Part shown: in pieces, positions 44,123 through 53,595 of the stretch | Layout: every line of letters starts with the position of its first letter | Numbering within the stretch: the first letter of the stretch is position 1 | Source of the DNA: Paenibacillus azoreducens | GTDB lineage: Bacteria > Bacillota > Bacilli > Paenibacillales > Paenibacillaceae | Assembly (NCBI RefSeq): GCF_021654775.1 | Contig: NZ_AP025343.1 | Coordinates: forward strand, 3,067,501 to 3,131,500 | Direction of reading: 5' to 3' | Length of the DNA stretch: 64,000 nucleotides | Made by a program: the position numbers and the translations under genes | Notes under the pieces: model-generated | Seen by the model: only the letters and a program-made list of their open reading frames with translations | Databases searched by the model: none | Told to the model about the DNA's origin: nothing

Positions 44123-44155
44123 ACCCTGCGGCTACGAGCTGGCAGGGTATTTTTG
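44123..44155 (+). terminator. Terminator after YjcZ-family gene 4
   Basis: ACCCTGC pairs with GCAGGGT, followed by ATTTTTG. The 325 bases between genes 4 and 5 hold only this and the next promoter. Confidence 0.8.
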
Positions 44156-44338
44156 TATATTTTCACATTGCATAAAGAACATGTGATTGCATAAAATATG
44201 AGCGAACGTTCTTGGTTGAGAGGGGGGGTTATGTCAGTAAACTTCTATTAGACATTCAACTAAAGTAGAAGCAAACATGTAATATAAATATGTGGAAACA
44301 GCAAAGAACCGCAATAACTTTGATTTTTTTTCCATATT

Positions 44339-44371
44339 GCCCTTACAACATCCTGATTACACCATAATATA
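44339..44371 (+). promoter_or_regulatory. Sigma-K-type promoter of YjcZ-family gene 5
   Basis: GCCCTTAC, 16 bases, CATAATATA at 44363-44371. Same layout as promoter 41747-41779. Confidence 0.75.
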
Positions 44372-44401
44372 TAGTATCTTCAAAACAAGGAGGGTGTAAG
44401 C

Positions 44402-44518
44402 ATGAGTGAAGCTGTTGGAGGAGTAGGTTATGGTTATGGTGGTATGGGAACAAATATGGCGGCTATCTTAGTTCTGTTCATCTTGCTGGTTATCATAACT
44501 AAATCTTTCTTTTTTTAA
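44402..44518 (+). CDS. YjcZ-family sporulation protein 5
   Basis: A 38-residue protein: MSEAVGGVGYGYGGMGTNMA, then AILVLFILLVIITK and a SFFF end. CAAGGAGGGTG precedes the ATG. The near identity to copy 4, including leader sequence, points to recent duplication. Function unknown. Confidence 0.85.
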   Translation: MSEAVGGVGYGYGGMGTNMAAILVLFILLVIITKSFFF

Positions 44519-44531
44519 GTGAATAGTAAAT

Positions 44532-44572
44532 CTGATCCCCTGCTGTTTGTACTGGCAGGGGATCAGATTTTT
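44532..44572 (+). terminator. Terminator after YjcZ-family gene 5
   Basis: CTGATCCCCTGC pairs with GCAGGGGATCAG, followed by ATTTTT; long and perfect. Confidence 0.92.
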
Positions 44573-44661
44573 GACCTCATGTTTCTTACCTAGTAGGAGA
44601 TTTACATAAGGGAGGCTCTTATTCCTATCGCATTTTTTCAGGTTCCTCCACAATTTTGGAG

Positions 44662-44690
44662 TTGACGTATCCGCGAATATAATTTAGTAT
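44662..44690 (+). promoter_or_regulatory. Promoter of the MarR gene with A/T-rich palindrome
   Basis: TTGACG (44662-44667), 17 bases, TAGTAT (44685-44690). The -10 is embedded in repeated TATAATT/AATTTAGTATTATAATTAAG sequence (44678-44700), whose dyad symmetry would suit autorepression by the MarR protein. Operator call is inference. Confidence 0.5.
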
Positions 44691-44726
44691 TATAATTAAG
44701 TATAATAAAATATTAATGGTGATCAA

Positions 44727-45194
44727 ATGAATGAAGAGTTTATTGCATATGTCCGAGAAATAAACGAGATTGAGTATGCTTGCCACGAGATGCTGACTCA
44801 GGAATATGCGAATGTTTTGGATGAATCCGTAACAAGCAGCCAGATTATTATTCTGAACCATCTCGATAGCAGCGGCAGCATGCTTACCGGCGAACTAGCC
44901 AAACAGCTGAATATTACCCCAAGCGCAGTCAGTCAAATGCTGAATAAGATGGAGAAACGCCAGCTTGTCAAGCGATCCATTAATCCGAATAATCGAAGGG
45001 AAATTTTAGTAGAATTGGATACGGCGGGGCTCAAGTTCATTGAAATGAACAAAAAAATTGAATTGTCCATTATTGAACGTTTTTATGCCAAGCTTCCTTT
45101 TGAAGATTTGGAAGCATTTAAGGCGTTTATGCTGAAATTCAAACGGATTATCGAACAGGAATTGGCGGAAAATGGTCATGTTCACATTGATTAA
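44727..45194 (+). CDS. MarR-family transcriptional regulator
   Basis: A 155-residue winged-helix regulator. SQIIILNHLDSSGSMLTGELAKQLNITPSAVSQMLNKMEKRQLVKRS (about 35-80) is the MarR DNA-binding domain and NRREILVELDTAG the wing. Terminal helices form the dimer interface. The likely target is itself and possibly the SLH-type serine hydrolase gene downstream, but no operator is shown there. Ligand unknown. Confidence 0.92.
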   Translation: MNEEFIAYVREINEIEYACHEMLTQEYANVLDESVTSSQIIILNHLDSSGSMLTGELAKQLNITPSAVSQMLNKMEKRQLVKRSINPNNRREILVELDTAGLKFIEMNKKIELSIIERFYAKLPFEDLEAFKAFMLKFKRIIEQELAENGHVHID

Positions 45195-45484
45195 CGCCTT
45201 CCGAGGAATTTGCAATGGATTTAGGTAAAAAGTTGTCCGGAGGATCTCCGGATTCTTTTTCGGGTTATAGTTAAGATAGGTTAAATATTAACTATATTTA
45301 ACTCATGGAAGGAGGTGAACAGACTCACGGATGCTTGAAAAGCTGTTTCGGCTGCTCACGGATATTTGGTTTTGACAAATGTTGAGTTATAGAGGGATTA
45401 TCTGTACTTTTTTAAGATTATCGACTTTTAGTCTTAAGCGGAGCACTCGGACGAATGAACGTTAGACAAAAGGAGGAGACCAAA

Positions 45485-47536
45485 GTGAAGAAAATAAAAA
45501 TGAGAACATGGGCAGCATCCGGTATGGCCTTGCTGTTAGCTTTAGATTTAACGGGTGGAAGCAAGGCAGCCGCAATGGCAGCGAACACATCCGCAACTTC
45601 CGGGATGTTGGATTCGAGCGGACTAGAGAAACTAATCGATCAATTTATGCAGGAGCGGATCGGCACGGAAGAAGGAGCGCCGGGGGCCGTCGTTGCAGTT
45701 GTACAGGATGGACGAATGGTGCTTAAAAAGGGATACGGATTTGCTGACCGCGAGAAAAAATTGCCGGCAGATCCTGACCATACGCTTTTTCGTATCGGCT
45801 CAGTAACTAAAACTTTTACAGCAGCAGCGATCATGCGATTGGTTGATGAAGGGAAAATAGACTTGCATGCGGATGTGCAAAAATATATGGGCGGAATCCG
45901 GTTTACCAATCCGTTTAAGACGCCGGTAACTGTACATCATTTACTGACTCATACATCCGGGTTTCAGGTGACGACGGAAACGTTAGATGATATGCCTGAG
46001 GATCTAGAGACATTTATTCCTTTAAAAAAATACATCGAACAGAAGAAACCTGCGATCGTACGTGAACCCGGCACATCGTATATGTACGATAATTACGCCT
46101 TTAATTTGCTGGGGTATATTATTGAAAATGTTAGCGGCATGCCCTACCAACAGTATATGGAACAAAATATGCTCAAACCGCTGGGGATGAAGGCATCTGA
46201 GATGGTCATTTCGAATCAAATGTTATCTCATCTGGCAACAGGCTATGACGATAGCAACAACCCCATCACTCCGTATGGGTTCTCGCCTACCGAAGCTCCG
46301 GACGGCGGTATGTTGACAACCGCGGAGGATGCGGCTCATTTTATGATCGCTCAGTTGAATGGCGGTACATACGGCGGCAATCGATTGTGGAAAGACGCGA
46401 CCGTCAAGCAGATGCAGCGTTATCATTCCAGCATTCATCCCGACTCCCCGGATTCGGGTTATGGATATGAAAACATGCTGGGAACAGGCAAAATCAATGG
46501 TTTGGAGATCACCGGCAAAGGCGGGGATGTCCCTGGATACAGTTCTTTCATATTGCTGATCCCCGAAAAGAAAATCGGGGTGTTTATGGCTTTCAATAAG
46601 TTGCTATCCTCCCCTTACGTAGCAAGGGACTGGAATCAGGTATTTATGGATGCTTATTTCCCCGCCAGCAACGGTAGTGCCGGACCAAAAACTTATCTGC
46701 ACACTCCACAGCAGCAGCTGAAACGGTTTGAAGGAATTTACAGCGATCTGAGAGCCAGGATGCTGATAACCAAAGTTTCTGCGACGGGGAACGGGGAACT
46801 GACGGTAGAGGACGACATTGAGGGCGTTCATAAATTGAAACAAATAGATCCTTTATTATTTGAAGATGAGAAGGGAGGAATGCTGGCCTTCAAAGAAGAA
46901 AAGGACGGGACGATCTCGTATCTTAAATATGGAAACCCGGTTAGCTATGCGGTCAAACCTCGGGGGACCTTTGCCGATGTTCGCTTGGATAGTGAATATG
47001 CGCCTTTCATTGCACAGATGCATGCCATGGGATTTATTAAGGGAACCGATGGACGTTATGATCCGGCGAAACCGCTGACGCGGGCGGATCTGGCGGCAAT
47101 TATTGTCCGCATGATGGGAAGCAATCTTTCGAGTGTCCCTTCGCGTTTTGAAGACGTTAAAGGCACCTGGGCGGAGCGGGAAGTGGAAACGGCTGCGGCC
47201 GCAGGATGGATGGAGGGGATGACGGACCGCAAGTTCGAACCTAATCGGGAGCTGACCCGGGAAGAAGCAGCTTCCATATTGATCCCCTTATTTCAAAGTG
47301 CAGCTTTCGAGGCGATGTCGAAATTTCAACCGGATAAAATCAAATTGGCAGACGTGGCAAATTCCGCAAGCGTCGATAGCGTCAAACTGCTGATTGCTGC
47401 AGGTCTAACTGGTCCTGACGCGAACATCCAACCTGACGGCACCGTCCAATTCCGGGCGGTTCAGCCGATCAAGCGGGAAGAAGTTGCAGTCTGGGTGGTC
47501 CGATTTGTTCAACGGATTGTTTTAGGAAAACAATAA
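45485..47536 (+). CDS. Secreted serine hydrolase (beta-lactamase/DD-peptidase type) with SLH domains
   Basis: A 683-residue exported protein. A signal peptide (about 1-33) is followed by a class C beta-lactamase-like domain with SxxK in GSVTKTF, YxN in YMYDNYAF and a GKGGD segment in the KTG-like position. Then come a small beta-rich linker and three S-layer-homology domains from about 500 (GFIKGTDGRYDPAKPLTRAD is the clearest). SLH domains anchor proteins to wall pyruvylated polymers, so it works at the cell surface. The GTG start at 45485 follows AAAGGAGGAG; ATG 45455 in frame would put extra charged residues before the signal. Confidence 0.9.
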   Translation: MKKIKMRTWAASGMALLLALDLTGGSKAAAMAANTSATSGMLDSSGLEKLIDQFMQERIGTEEGAPGAVVAVVQDGRMVLKKGYGFADREKKLPADPDHTLFRIGSVTKTFTAAAIMRLVDEGKIDLHADVQKYMGGIRFTNPFKTPVTVHHLLTHTSGFQVTTETLDDMPEDLETFIPLKKYIEQKKPAIVREPGTSYMYDNYAFNLLGYIIENVSGMPYQQYMEQNMLKPLGMKASEMVISNQMLSHLATGYDDSNNPITPYGFSPTEAPDGGMLTTAEDAAHFMIAQLNGGTYGGNRLWKDATVKQMQRYHSSIHPDSPDSGYGYENMLGTGKINGLEITGKGGDVPGYSSFILLIPEKKIGVFMAFNKLLSSPYVARDWNQVFMDAYFPASNGSAGPKTYLHTPQQQLKRFEGIYSDLRARMLITKVSATGNGELTVEDDIEGVHKLKQIDPLLFEDEKGGMLAFKEEKDGTISYLKYGNPVSYAVKPRGTFADVRLDSEYAPFIAQMHAMGFIKGTDGRYDPAKPLTRADLAAIIVRMMGSNLSSVPSRFEDVKGTWAEREVETAAAAGWMEGMTDRKFEPNRELTREEAASILIPLFQSAAFEAMSKFQPDKIKLADVANSASVDSVKLLIAAGLTGPDANIQPDGTVQFRAVQPIKREEVAVWVVRFVQRIVLGKQ

Positions 47537-47596
47537 TTTTCGAACATTTTGTATATTTCTTTCGTAAAATATAGTGGACTTGCCAAAACATTAATG

Positions 47597-47627
47597 AGGC
47601 TCATTCCTTTGGGATGAGTCTTTTTTT
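47597..47627 (+). terminator. Terminator of the SLH hydrolase gene
   Basis: GGCTCATTCC pairs with GGGATGAGTC (with G-U pairs) around TTT, followed by seven T. Confidence 0.8.
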
Positions 47628-47822
47628 AGATTTTAGGTTCCGGCAGAGCTTGTAGTATTCTGTGATCGCAAGAAAAATAGCCGCTAAACGCGGTCTGTCT
47701 TCTATTAAAAGTACATCGGTAGACGTATATCTTTTATGGACTTCTTCAAGCTTGAAAATTGCAAGGAATGGTTCTCCGGCAACTAAGGAGACGCCATTAT
47801 AATTATGTAAACTTCCGTACAA
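47601..47822 (-). CDS. Small hypothetical protein, possibly truncated
   Basis: A 73-residue frame on the minus strand with protein-like composition (GEPFLAIFKLEEVHKRY, then DVLLIEDRPRLAAIFLAITEYYKL). I do not recognise it. Against it, no clear ribosome site precedes the ATG, and its last codons lie inside the terminator hairpin of the convergent gene. It may be the remnant of a longer gene or chance. No membrane segment or catalytic motif. Confidence 0.35.
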   Translation of the reverse strand: MYGSLHNYNGVSLVAGEPFLAIFKLEEVHKRYTSTDVLLIEDRPRLAAIFLAITEYYKLCRNLKSKKRLIPKE

Positions 47823-48466
47823 AAAAATAAGGCAATATCGGCATGTTTACAAATAGATACCAAAGAAAAGATAGAGCAATCCTGGCGGTATAGATCAATC
47901 GTACAAAATTTGTTGATGATGGTCAGAGGGGAAGAGCGGTTTCGGACTATCAGTTTCGTAAGGAGCACAAAAGTGAACTGCGTGGGACGACTGCAAAATT
48001 TTAACGGACACAGTGGCCGCTATGAAGGCTAATTTCGACTACTATGATTTCTAACGGACACAGATGCAGTTATTTTGTGGAAAAAGCCCATTTTGGCGGT
48101 GTTTCGGGGCAATTAAGCGCTGTGGTGTCCGTTAGAATTTAAAAACGGCTGTTTGTAGCCACTTAGCGGCCGTGGTGTCCGTTAGAAGCCCGCATGACCT
48201 CACGGTCGCCACCAACGATGAAAATGTTATGGGTTTTATCTCAAAAACGCAAAAGCACATTTTCGATATTCAGGAGTGTTCATTCCCCAAGATGAAAGTG
48301 ATTTTATTGCGGGGATATGATCCCAATGCGGTGCTTCGCTCCGGGTTTCTAATTTACATTGGCTGGGATCTATAGAAATCAAACCTAAAACCTGAAATTC
48401 ACACCTCCCGATTATTGGCATTTCCCTGCATAATGGTTTCATACCAAACAAAAAGGGGACGAAAAA
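47823..48466. other. Long gene-free stretch with nested inverted repeats
   Basis: No convincing coding region. A nested palindromic repeat fills 48002-48184 (listed separately). A 67-codon open frame at 48172-48375 begins inside the repeat and has no ribosome site. The last 60 bases are the leader of the sugar ABC operon with AAAAGGGG before its first gene. Confidence 0.55.
48002..48184. repeat. Nested inverted repeats with TAACGGACAC core
   Basis: TAACGGACAC occurs at 48002-48011 and 48052-48061, and its reverse complement GTGTCCGTTA at 48125-48134 and 48175-48184. The outer pair extends to TAACGGACACAGTGGCCGCTA against TAGCGGCCGTGGTGTCCGTTA. The copies are spaced 50 bases apart on each side. 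Looks like a dispersed intergenic palindromic repeat (REP-like or MITE-like). No transposase is nearby. Confidence 0.8.
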
Positions 48467-49813
48467 ATGGCGAAGATGTCTAAATGGTTAAGCCTGGTCA
48501 TGGCAGGTACGCTGGCCCTCAGTTTGACAGCATGCGGCGGCGGAAGCAAAACCGATGAAGGAAGTTCTTCCAATGCATCGGGAACATCCGGCAACACGGA
48601 TTCGGCAAAAGAAAAAAACATTACGATTACGTTCCAAAATATTTACCCGGATCCAACCGATCCGAAAAACAAGCTGATGAACAAGCTGGTCAAGCAATAT
48701 GAAACGGATCACCCGAATATTAAAATCGAACTCGACTCGCTGAACACAGACCAACAGAAGCTGAAGCTCAAAACGCAGGCTGCATCCAAGGAAATTCCCG
48801 ATATCACGGTCGTCAACCCGGCCGCGCAAATGCAGCCTTTTGTTGAAGCAAAGCTGCTTGCGCCGCTGAATGATATGCTGGATCAAAACGGCCTGAAAGA
48901 TACTTTCCAGGATGGGCTTCTCGACTGGTACAGCTTTGATGGCAACACCTATGCCCTGCCGGACGGCAACAACATTGCGGTTGTGTACTACAACAAAGAG
49001 CTTTTCGATCAAGCCGGCGTGAAAGTGCCAACGACTTTTGAAGAAATGCTTGATGTGGTAAAAACATTGAAATCCAAAGGCATCCAGCCGATGGCGATCG
49101 GCGAAAAAGACAGCTGGACCGGTTCATTCCTGTTCATGAACATGCTGCTCCGCACGAATAACGGCCCTGGATTCCTGAAAGACGTTATAGATAAAAAGAA
49201 AACGTTTGAAGATCCAGCGTTCATCGATGCGGTAAACGCGTTCCAAAACCTGGTTCAGGCTGGAGCTTTCCAGGAAGGAGCAACTTCCTTCGATTACAAT
49301 GCCGGGGAAAACCTGTTCAAAACAGGCAAAGTGGCGATGTATTTCATGGGTACATGGGCAACGGGCGGAATTGAAACTTCGTCGGTAAACGGCAAGGTTG
49401 GCGTCTTCAAATTCCCGACGATCGGTGGCAAAGGCAATCCGGACGAGTTCATGTTGGCACCTGGAAGCGCATTCGCCATCTCGGCTGACAGCGAACATCT
49501 GGAAGAAACCAAAGCATTCCTGAATTGGTTTATGCGGAGCTTCCCGAAAGAAGCCTTTGAAGCCAAAGGCGCGGTAGGCATCGGTCAAAAAGTCGACGGC
49601 GACTTTAAAGCTGCCGGATACTCCGATATGGCCATGGAAGTGCTCAATCTTTTCAAAGAAGTGAAGGGCGGCGATCTGGCGTTCGACAACACGATGAATC
49701 CGGGTACGGCACAAGTTCACTTGACAAGCATCCAGAATCTGTTTGCTCAGAAAAAGGATGCGGCCGAAGTTGCCAAAGAGCATCAGGCTGCATTTGAAGC
49801 CAATAACAAATAA
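48467..49813 (+). CDS. Sugar ABC transporter substrate-binding lipoprotein (family 1)
   Basis: A 448-residue lipoprotein with signal helix and lipobox LTAC (Cys 23), a Ser/Gly linker and a family-1 binding fold (DITVVNPAAQMQPF, YALPDGNNIAVVYYNKELFDQAG, APGSAFAISADS). Such proteins bind mono- or oligosaccharides. First gene of a binding protein-two permeases operon followed by a YesM/YesN pair; as is usual, no ATPase is encoded and a shared MsmX-type ATPase is expected. Sugar unknown. Confidence 0.92.
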   Translation: MAKMSKWLSLVMAGTLALSLTACGGGSKTDEGSSSNASGTSGNTDSAKEKNITITFQNIYPDPTDPKNKLMNKLVKQYETDHPNIKIELDSLNTDQQKLKLKTQAASKEIPDITVVNPAAQMQPFVEAKLLAPLNDMLDQNGLKDTFQDGLLDWYSFDGNTYALPDGNNIAVVYYNKELFDQAGVKVPTTFEEMLDVVKTLKSKGIQPMAIGEKDSWTGSFLFMNMLLRTNNGPGFLKDVIDKKKTFEDPAFIDAVNAFQNLVQAGAFQEGATSFDYNAGENLFKTGKVAMYFMGTWATGGIETSSVNGKVGVFKFPTIGGKGNPDEFMLAPGSAFAISADSEHLEETKAFLNWFMRSFPKEAFEAKGAVGIGQKVDGDFKAAGYSDMAMEVLNLFKEVKGGDLAFDNTMNPGTAQVHLTSIQNLFAQKKDAAEVAKEHQAAFEANNK

Positions 49814-49905
49814 GCATGACCGTGAAGAAGGGAACGCGTGCGTGAAGGCGGCATGCAGTTCCCTTCAACTCCATATAGACCATCCTAAAGAAGGAGGGGT
49901 TAGTC

Positions 49906-50796
49906 ATGAACGTGCTGAAGGTGTCCCGCCTGACGATCGCCGCGTTTGTACTGCCTTGTTTGATCATCTATGTTGGTATCGTTTTTGTGCCGATTATCGT
50001 GTCCATGTACAGCGGTTTGCTGGATTGGAACGGGATCGGGGAGGCAAAGTTTATCGGTTTTGAAAATTTTAAAAATCTGTTTTTTCATGATCCGGTATTT
50101 TGGCCATCCGTACGGAGAACATTGATGTTTGCCGTCTTTTCCATGGCGGAAATTCCGCTCGCGCTTCTGGTGGCGATTTTGCTGCGGCGGTATGTTCGTA
50201 GACCCAACATCCTGGTTTCCACGTATTTTTTGCCTGTCATTTTGTCGGTTGTCGTGGTTGGGCAGTTGTGGAAAACGATCTATAACCCCGCATCGATGGG
50301 AGGCATGCTGAATCAGGTGCTGACTGCAATCGGGCTCGAATCCTGGACGCATTCATGGCTGACGGATCCGGCGGTTGCGATGTATTCGCTTTATTTTGTG
50401 GCGTTATGGCAGTACCTCGGTTACCATACGCTGATCCAATACACGGGGATATTAAATGTTCCGGAAGAAATTTACGAGGCAGCAAAAATAGACGGGGCGG
50501 AAGGTTTTACGGCCGACCGGTATATTACGTTTCCGAACATTATTCCAATCTTCAAAATCTCGATTGTTCTTGCTTTTATCGGTTCGCTGCAGGCATTCGA
50601 TATGGTGATGGTCATGACGGGCGGCGGCCCGGCGCATGCAACCGATGTGATCTCGACGCATATGTACAACATGTCCTTTTTGTCCATGAAATACGGTTAC
50701 GGAAGCTCGATTGCCGCGTTTTTGGTCATTTTGTGCCTGGCGGCAACGTTCCTGATCAACTTCATATTCAATAAACTGGAGAAACGCTTCTCGTAA
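49906..50796 (+). CDS. Sugar ABC transporter permease (UgpA/MsmF type)
   Basis: A 296-residue permease with about six membrane helices. The EAA loop is seen in EEIYEAAKIDGAEGFTADRYITFPNI (near residues 187-212). AAGGAGGGG precedes the ATG. Its partner permease starts 14 bases after its stop. Confidence 0.93.
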   Translation: MNVLKVSRLTIAAFVLPCLIIYVGIVFVPIIVSMYSGLLDWNGIGEAKFIGFENFKNLFFHDPVFWPSVRRTLMFAVFSMAEIPLALLVAILLRRYVRRPNILVSTYFLPVILSVVVVGQLWKTIYNPASMGGMLNQVLTAIGLESWTHSWLTDPAVAMYSLYFVALWQYLGYHTLIQYTGILNVPEEIYEAAKIDGAEGFTADRYITFPNIIPIFKISIVLAFIGSLQAFDMVMVMTGGGPAHATDVISTHMYNMSFLSMKYGYGSSIAAFLVILCLAATFLINFIFNKLEKRFS

Positions 50797-50810
50797 AGGA
50801 GGAAATCGCC

Positions 50811-51689
50811 ATGAATACTAGCTCGGCAGTTAGTTTGAACAAGCGGACAGCGATGGCCCGGCGCGGACGGTTTTCCATTGCGAAAACAATCGTCATCCTG
50901 TTTTTATCCATCCTTGTGGTGACTCAGGTATATCCGCTGCTTTGGCTGGTCCTATATTCACTGAAAACGAACGAAGAAATTTTATCAGGCAGTTTTTTCG
51001 CTTTGCCGCATTCGCCGCAGTGGAGCAACTATAGCGCCGCGCTGGAAGGAAACTACGTGCGGTATCTGCTGAACAGCCTGTTTGTCACATCCGTTACCAT
51101 GGTGTCGGTCATTTTACTGAGTTCATTATGCGCATATGCCATCAGCCGCTTCCGCTGGCGTTACGGACAAGTCGTGATGCTGCTGTTCCTTGTCGGGATG
51201 ATGATTCCGATGCAGGCGACGCTGCTGCCGCTCATGATCATTTTCAAAAACATTCATGTGCTGAATACGCATCTGTCGCTTATTCTGCCGTATGTCGCTT
51301 TTTCCATGCCGATCGCGGTATTTATCTTAAGCGGGTTTATGAAATCCATACCGCATGAGATCGAAGAGTCGGCGGTGATCGACGGCGCGAGCATTTGGCG
51401 GATTTTCCGCAGCATCATTTTGCCTGTATCCGTACCGCCCGTGATGACGGTTTGTATTTTGACTTTCATTAATATATGGAATGAGTACATTTTGGCCGCA
51501 ACCTTTATTTCAACGGAAAAACTTAAAACGCTGCCGTTTGGCGTCAACAGTTTTGTCAGCCAATATTCCGTCAACTACGGCGCGATCGGGGCTTTTCTCG
51601 TGCTGGGCGCGCTGCCGGTCATTATCATCTACTTCCTGCTCGCGGATAAAATTACGCAGGGCATGGTGGCCGGGGCGGTAAAAGGCTGA
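50811..51689 (+). CDS. Sugar ABC transporter permease (UgpE/MsmG type)
   Basis: A 292-residue permease with about six helices and EAA loop IPHEIEESAVIDGASIWRIFRSIILP (near 183-208). A basic cytoplasmic N-terminus precedes the first helix. AAAGGAGG precedes the ATG. Completes the heterodimeric channel. Confidence 0.93.
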   Translation: MNTSSAVSLNKRTAMARRGRFSIAKTIVILFLSILVVTQVYPLLWLVLYSLKTNEEILSGSFFALPHSPQWSNYSAALEGNYVRYLLNSLFVTSVTMVSVILLSSLCAYAISRFRWRYGQVVMLLFLVGMMIPMQATLLPLMIIFKNIHVLNTHLSLILPYVAFSMPIAVFILSGFMKSIPHEIEESAVIDGASIWRIFRSIILPVSVPPVMTVCILTFINIWNEYILAATFISTEKLKTLPFGVNSFVSQYSVNYGAIGAFLVLGALPVIIIYFLLADKITQGMVAGAVKG

Positions 51690-51777
51690 ATCCTTGGCAA
51701 AATAATGCTCAGGGCAAGCGGCGAGTATGCTAAAATGGACTTGAAATGTCGATGGTTGAAAGGAGACCGCATCTTTT

Positions 51778-53595
51778 GTGAGAAGCTTCCGATCCATACG
51801 CAACCGCTTGTTCCTTTTGTTTATGGGATGTATGACAGGTATTTTAATCGTGATGAGCATTTTGTATTATAACCGGACACTCACCATCATCCATACGAAA
51901 GTAAGTGATATCGCCGAAAAAAATATTTCGCAAACCGCCGGTCTATTTAATTTGATGCTTCAAGGCTACAACAGTTTGTCCAAATCGCTGAACAGCAACT
52001 ATGAGTTGACCCGCCTGCTGCAGGAAACGGCATCCAACCCTGCGGTTGCGATCATGAATGAGCGGATGATCACAAATATAATTGGAGCGGCCTACTATTC
52101 GCGGAACGAAGTGGTAGGCATTCATATTTTAGCGGAAGATGGCAAGGTATACAGCTATGAAAGGCAATTTGCCGGCGTGATCGACAACAACTATGCCCAG
52201 ACCGAATGGTATAAAAAGCTGGGGGAATCCTCCGGGAACATGGTGTGGTTGGGACTCTATCCAGGTTCGCCTATCAATACGATGCAGCAGCGAAATAATG
52301 TGTTTGTGTTTGGGAGGAAGCTGTACGACCTAACCTCGCACAAAGAGATTGGAATTTTGGTGATCGAAACCAATCCATCCCCGATTATGGAAGCGCTATC
52401 TAATGTAAGTATCAGTCCGGGAACCAAAGTGTATATTTTGGATGAAAATCGGAAAATTATCGCTTCATCCGAGCAAAAATATACCAAACGCCCGGAACTG
52501 GATAAGCTGCCAAAGCCCTCCCGGGACGAGAAAATCGTGGTCGACAACACCTCAAACCAGTTAATTGTGGCTGCAGGCACTTCGATGGCCGGATGGACCA
52601 TTTATGGGTTAACGCCCAAAAGGGATATCCAGGCTGAGGTCTATCAAACGACGAAATTTTTGATCATTGTGGTGGTGCTGTTGATCGTATTGTCTACGCT
52701 GCTGGCTTCGATCGTCTCACGCAATATTGCTTCGCCGTTGAAACTGCTGATTCGCGAGATGAAAAAGGTTGAGATGGGCAACTTCAGCGGCCGCGTTAAC
52801 GTCAATTCTTTCGATGAGATTAACAGTCTGGTGTCGTCATTTAACCGGATGGTGCAGCGGATGGATGAACTGATCGAAACGATCAAGATTTCCACGGTCA
52901 GCGAAAAAAATGCGCAGCTGCAAGCGCTGCAGTCCCAGGTTAATCCTCATTTTTTGTATAATACGCTGGATATGATCTACTGGATGCTGGATGAGCAGGA
53001 GAACGAACAGCTAAGCCGGGTGGTGTTGTCCCTGTCGCAAATGTTCAGATACAGCAGTAATTGGGAGGAAGCTTCACGGACAACGCTTGGGCGCGAACTG
53101 GAGCAGATTCGGCATTACCTGACCATCATCGAGACAAGGCTGGACGGAAGGTTGCAAACGGAAATGGCCATCGATGATAAGTGGCTCAATGTGACGCTCC
53201 CGAAAATGACGCTTCAGCCGATCATCGAAAACGCCGTTAAATACGGACTTGAGCCGCTGGGCGGCCTTGGGGTTTTGAAAGTAGGCACGGAAGCTCATGG
53301 GAACAAGCTGCATATCAGGATTGAAGACAATGGAGTCGGTATGGATGCATCAACCTTGGAGAGAGTACGCGTGTCACTATCCCATAAACCGTTTTCGGAA
53401 ACGATGATCTCCATGGAGTCCGGGACAAGACGCGGCATCGGGCTGCGAAATGTCCATGACCGGTTGGTTATGATGTTTGGCGAAGCTTACGGCCTGTTTA
53501 TCGATAGAGCCAGCAAGCAAGGTACGACCGTTGAGATTATCATTCCGATTCCGCCGAAGGGGGAGAATGAACATGAACATATTGATCGTGGATGA
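51778..53595 (+). CDS. YesM-family sensor histidine kinase
   Basis: A 605-residue membrane kinase. Helix at about 12-32, a large extracytoplasmic sensor to about 295, a second helix, then a HAMP domain (IASPLKLLIREMKKVEMGNF). The His_kinase domain has the phosphoacceptor in LQSQVNPHFLYNTLDMIYWML, and the HATPase N-box is QPIIENAVKYGL with G-box EDNGVGMD and GIGLRNV. The GTG start follows AAAGGAGA. Likely senses the sugar (or its binding protein) and controls the transporter through the partner regulator, which overlaps its 3' end. Confidence 0.92.
   Translation: MRSFRSIRNRLFLLFMGCMTGILIVMSILYYNRTLTIIHTKVSDIAEKNISQTAGLFNLMLQGYNSLSKSLNSNYELTRLLQETASNPAVAIMNERMITNIIGAAYYSRNEVVGIHILAEDGKVYSYERQFAGVIDNNYAQTEWYKKLGESSGNMVWLGLYPGSPINTMQQRNNVFVFGRKLYDLTSHKEIGILVIETNPSPIMEALSNVSISPGTKVYILDENRKIIASSEQKYTKRPELDKLPKPSRDEKIVVDNTSNQLIVAAGTSMAGWTIYGLTPKRDIQAEVYQTTKFLIIVVVLLIVLSTLLASIVSRNIASPLKLLIREMKKVEMGNFSGRVNVNSFDEINSLVSSFNRMVQRMDELIETIKISTVSEKNAQLQALQSQVNPHFLYNTLDMIYWMLDEQENEQLSRVVLSLSQMFRYSSNWEEASRTTLGRELEQIRHYLTIIETRLDGRLQTEMAIDDKWLNVTLPKMTLQPIIENAVKYGLEPLGGLGVLKVGTEAHGNKLHIRIEDNGVGMDASTLERVRVSLSHKPFSETMISMESGTRRGIGLRNVHDRLVMMFGEAYGLFIDRASKQGTTVEIIIPIPPKGENEHEHIDRG

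Noticed and set aside
45308..45371. AGGAGGTGA followed by a 13-codon frame and a CTCACGGAT direct repeat before the SLH hydrolase gene, considered as a leader-peptide attenuator
   Set aside because: No terminator/antiterminator pair could be drawn and the spacing of the ribosome site is poor.
48172..48375. 67-codon open frame on the plus strand downstream of the nested repeat
   Set aside because: Its start lies inside the repeat arm, there is no ribosome site and no family resemblance; most likely chance, or at best a remnant.
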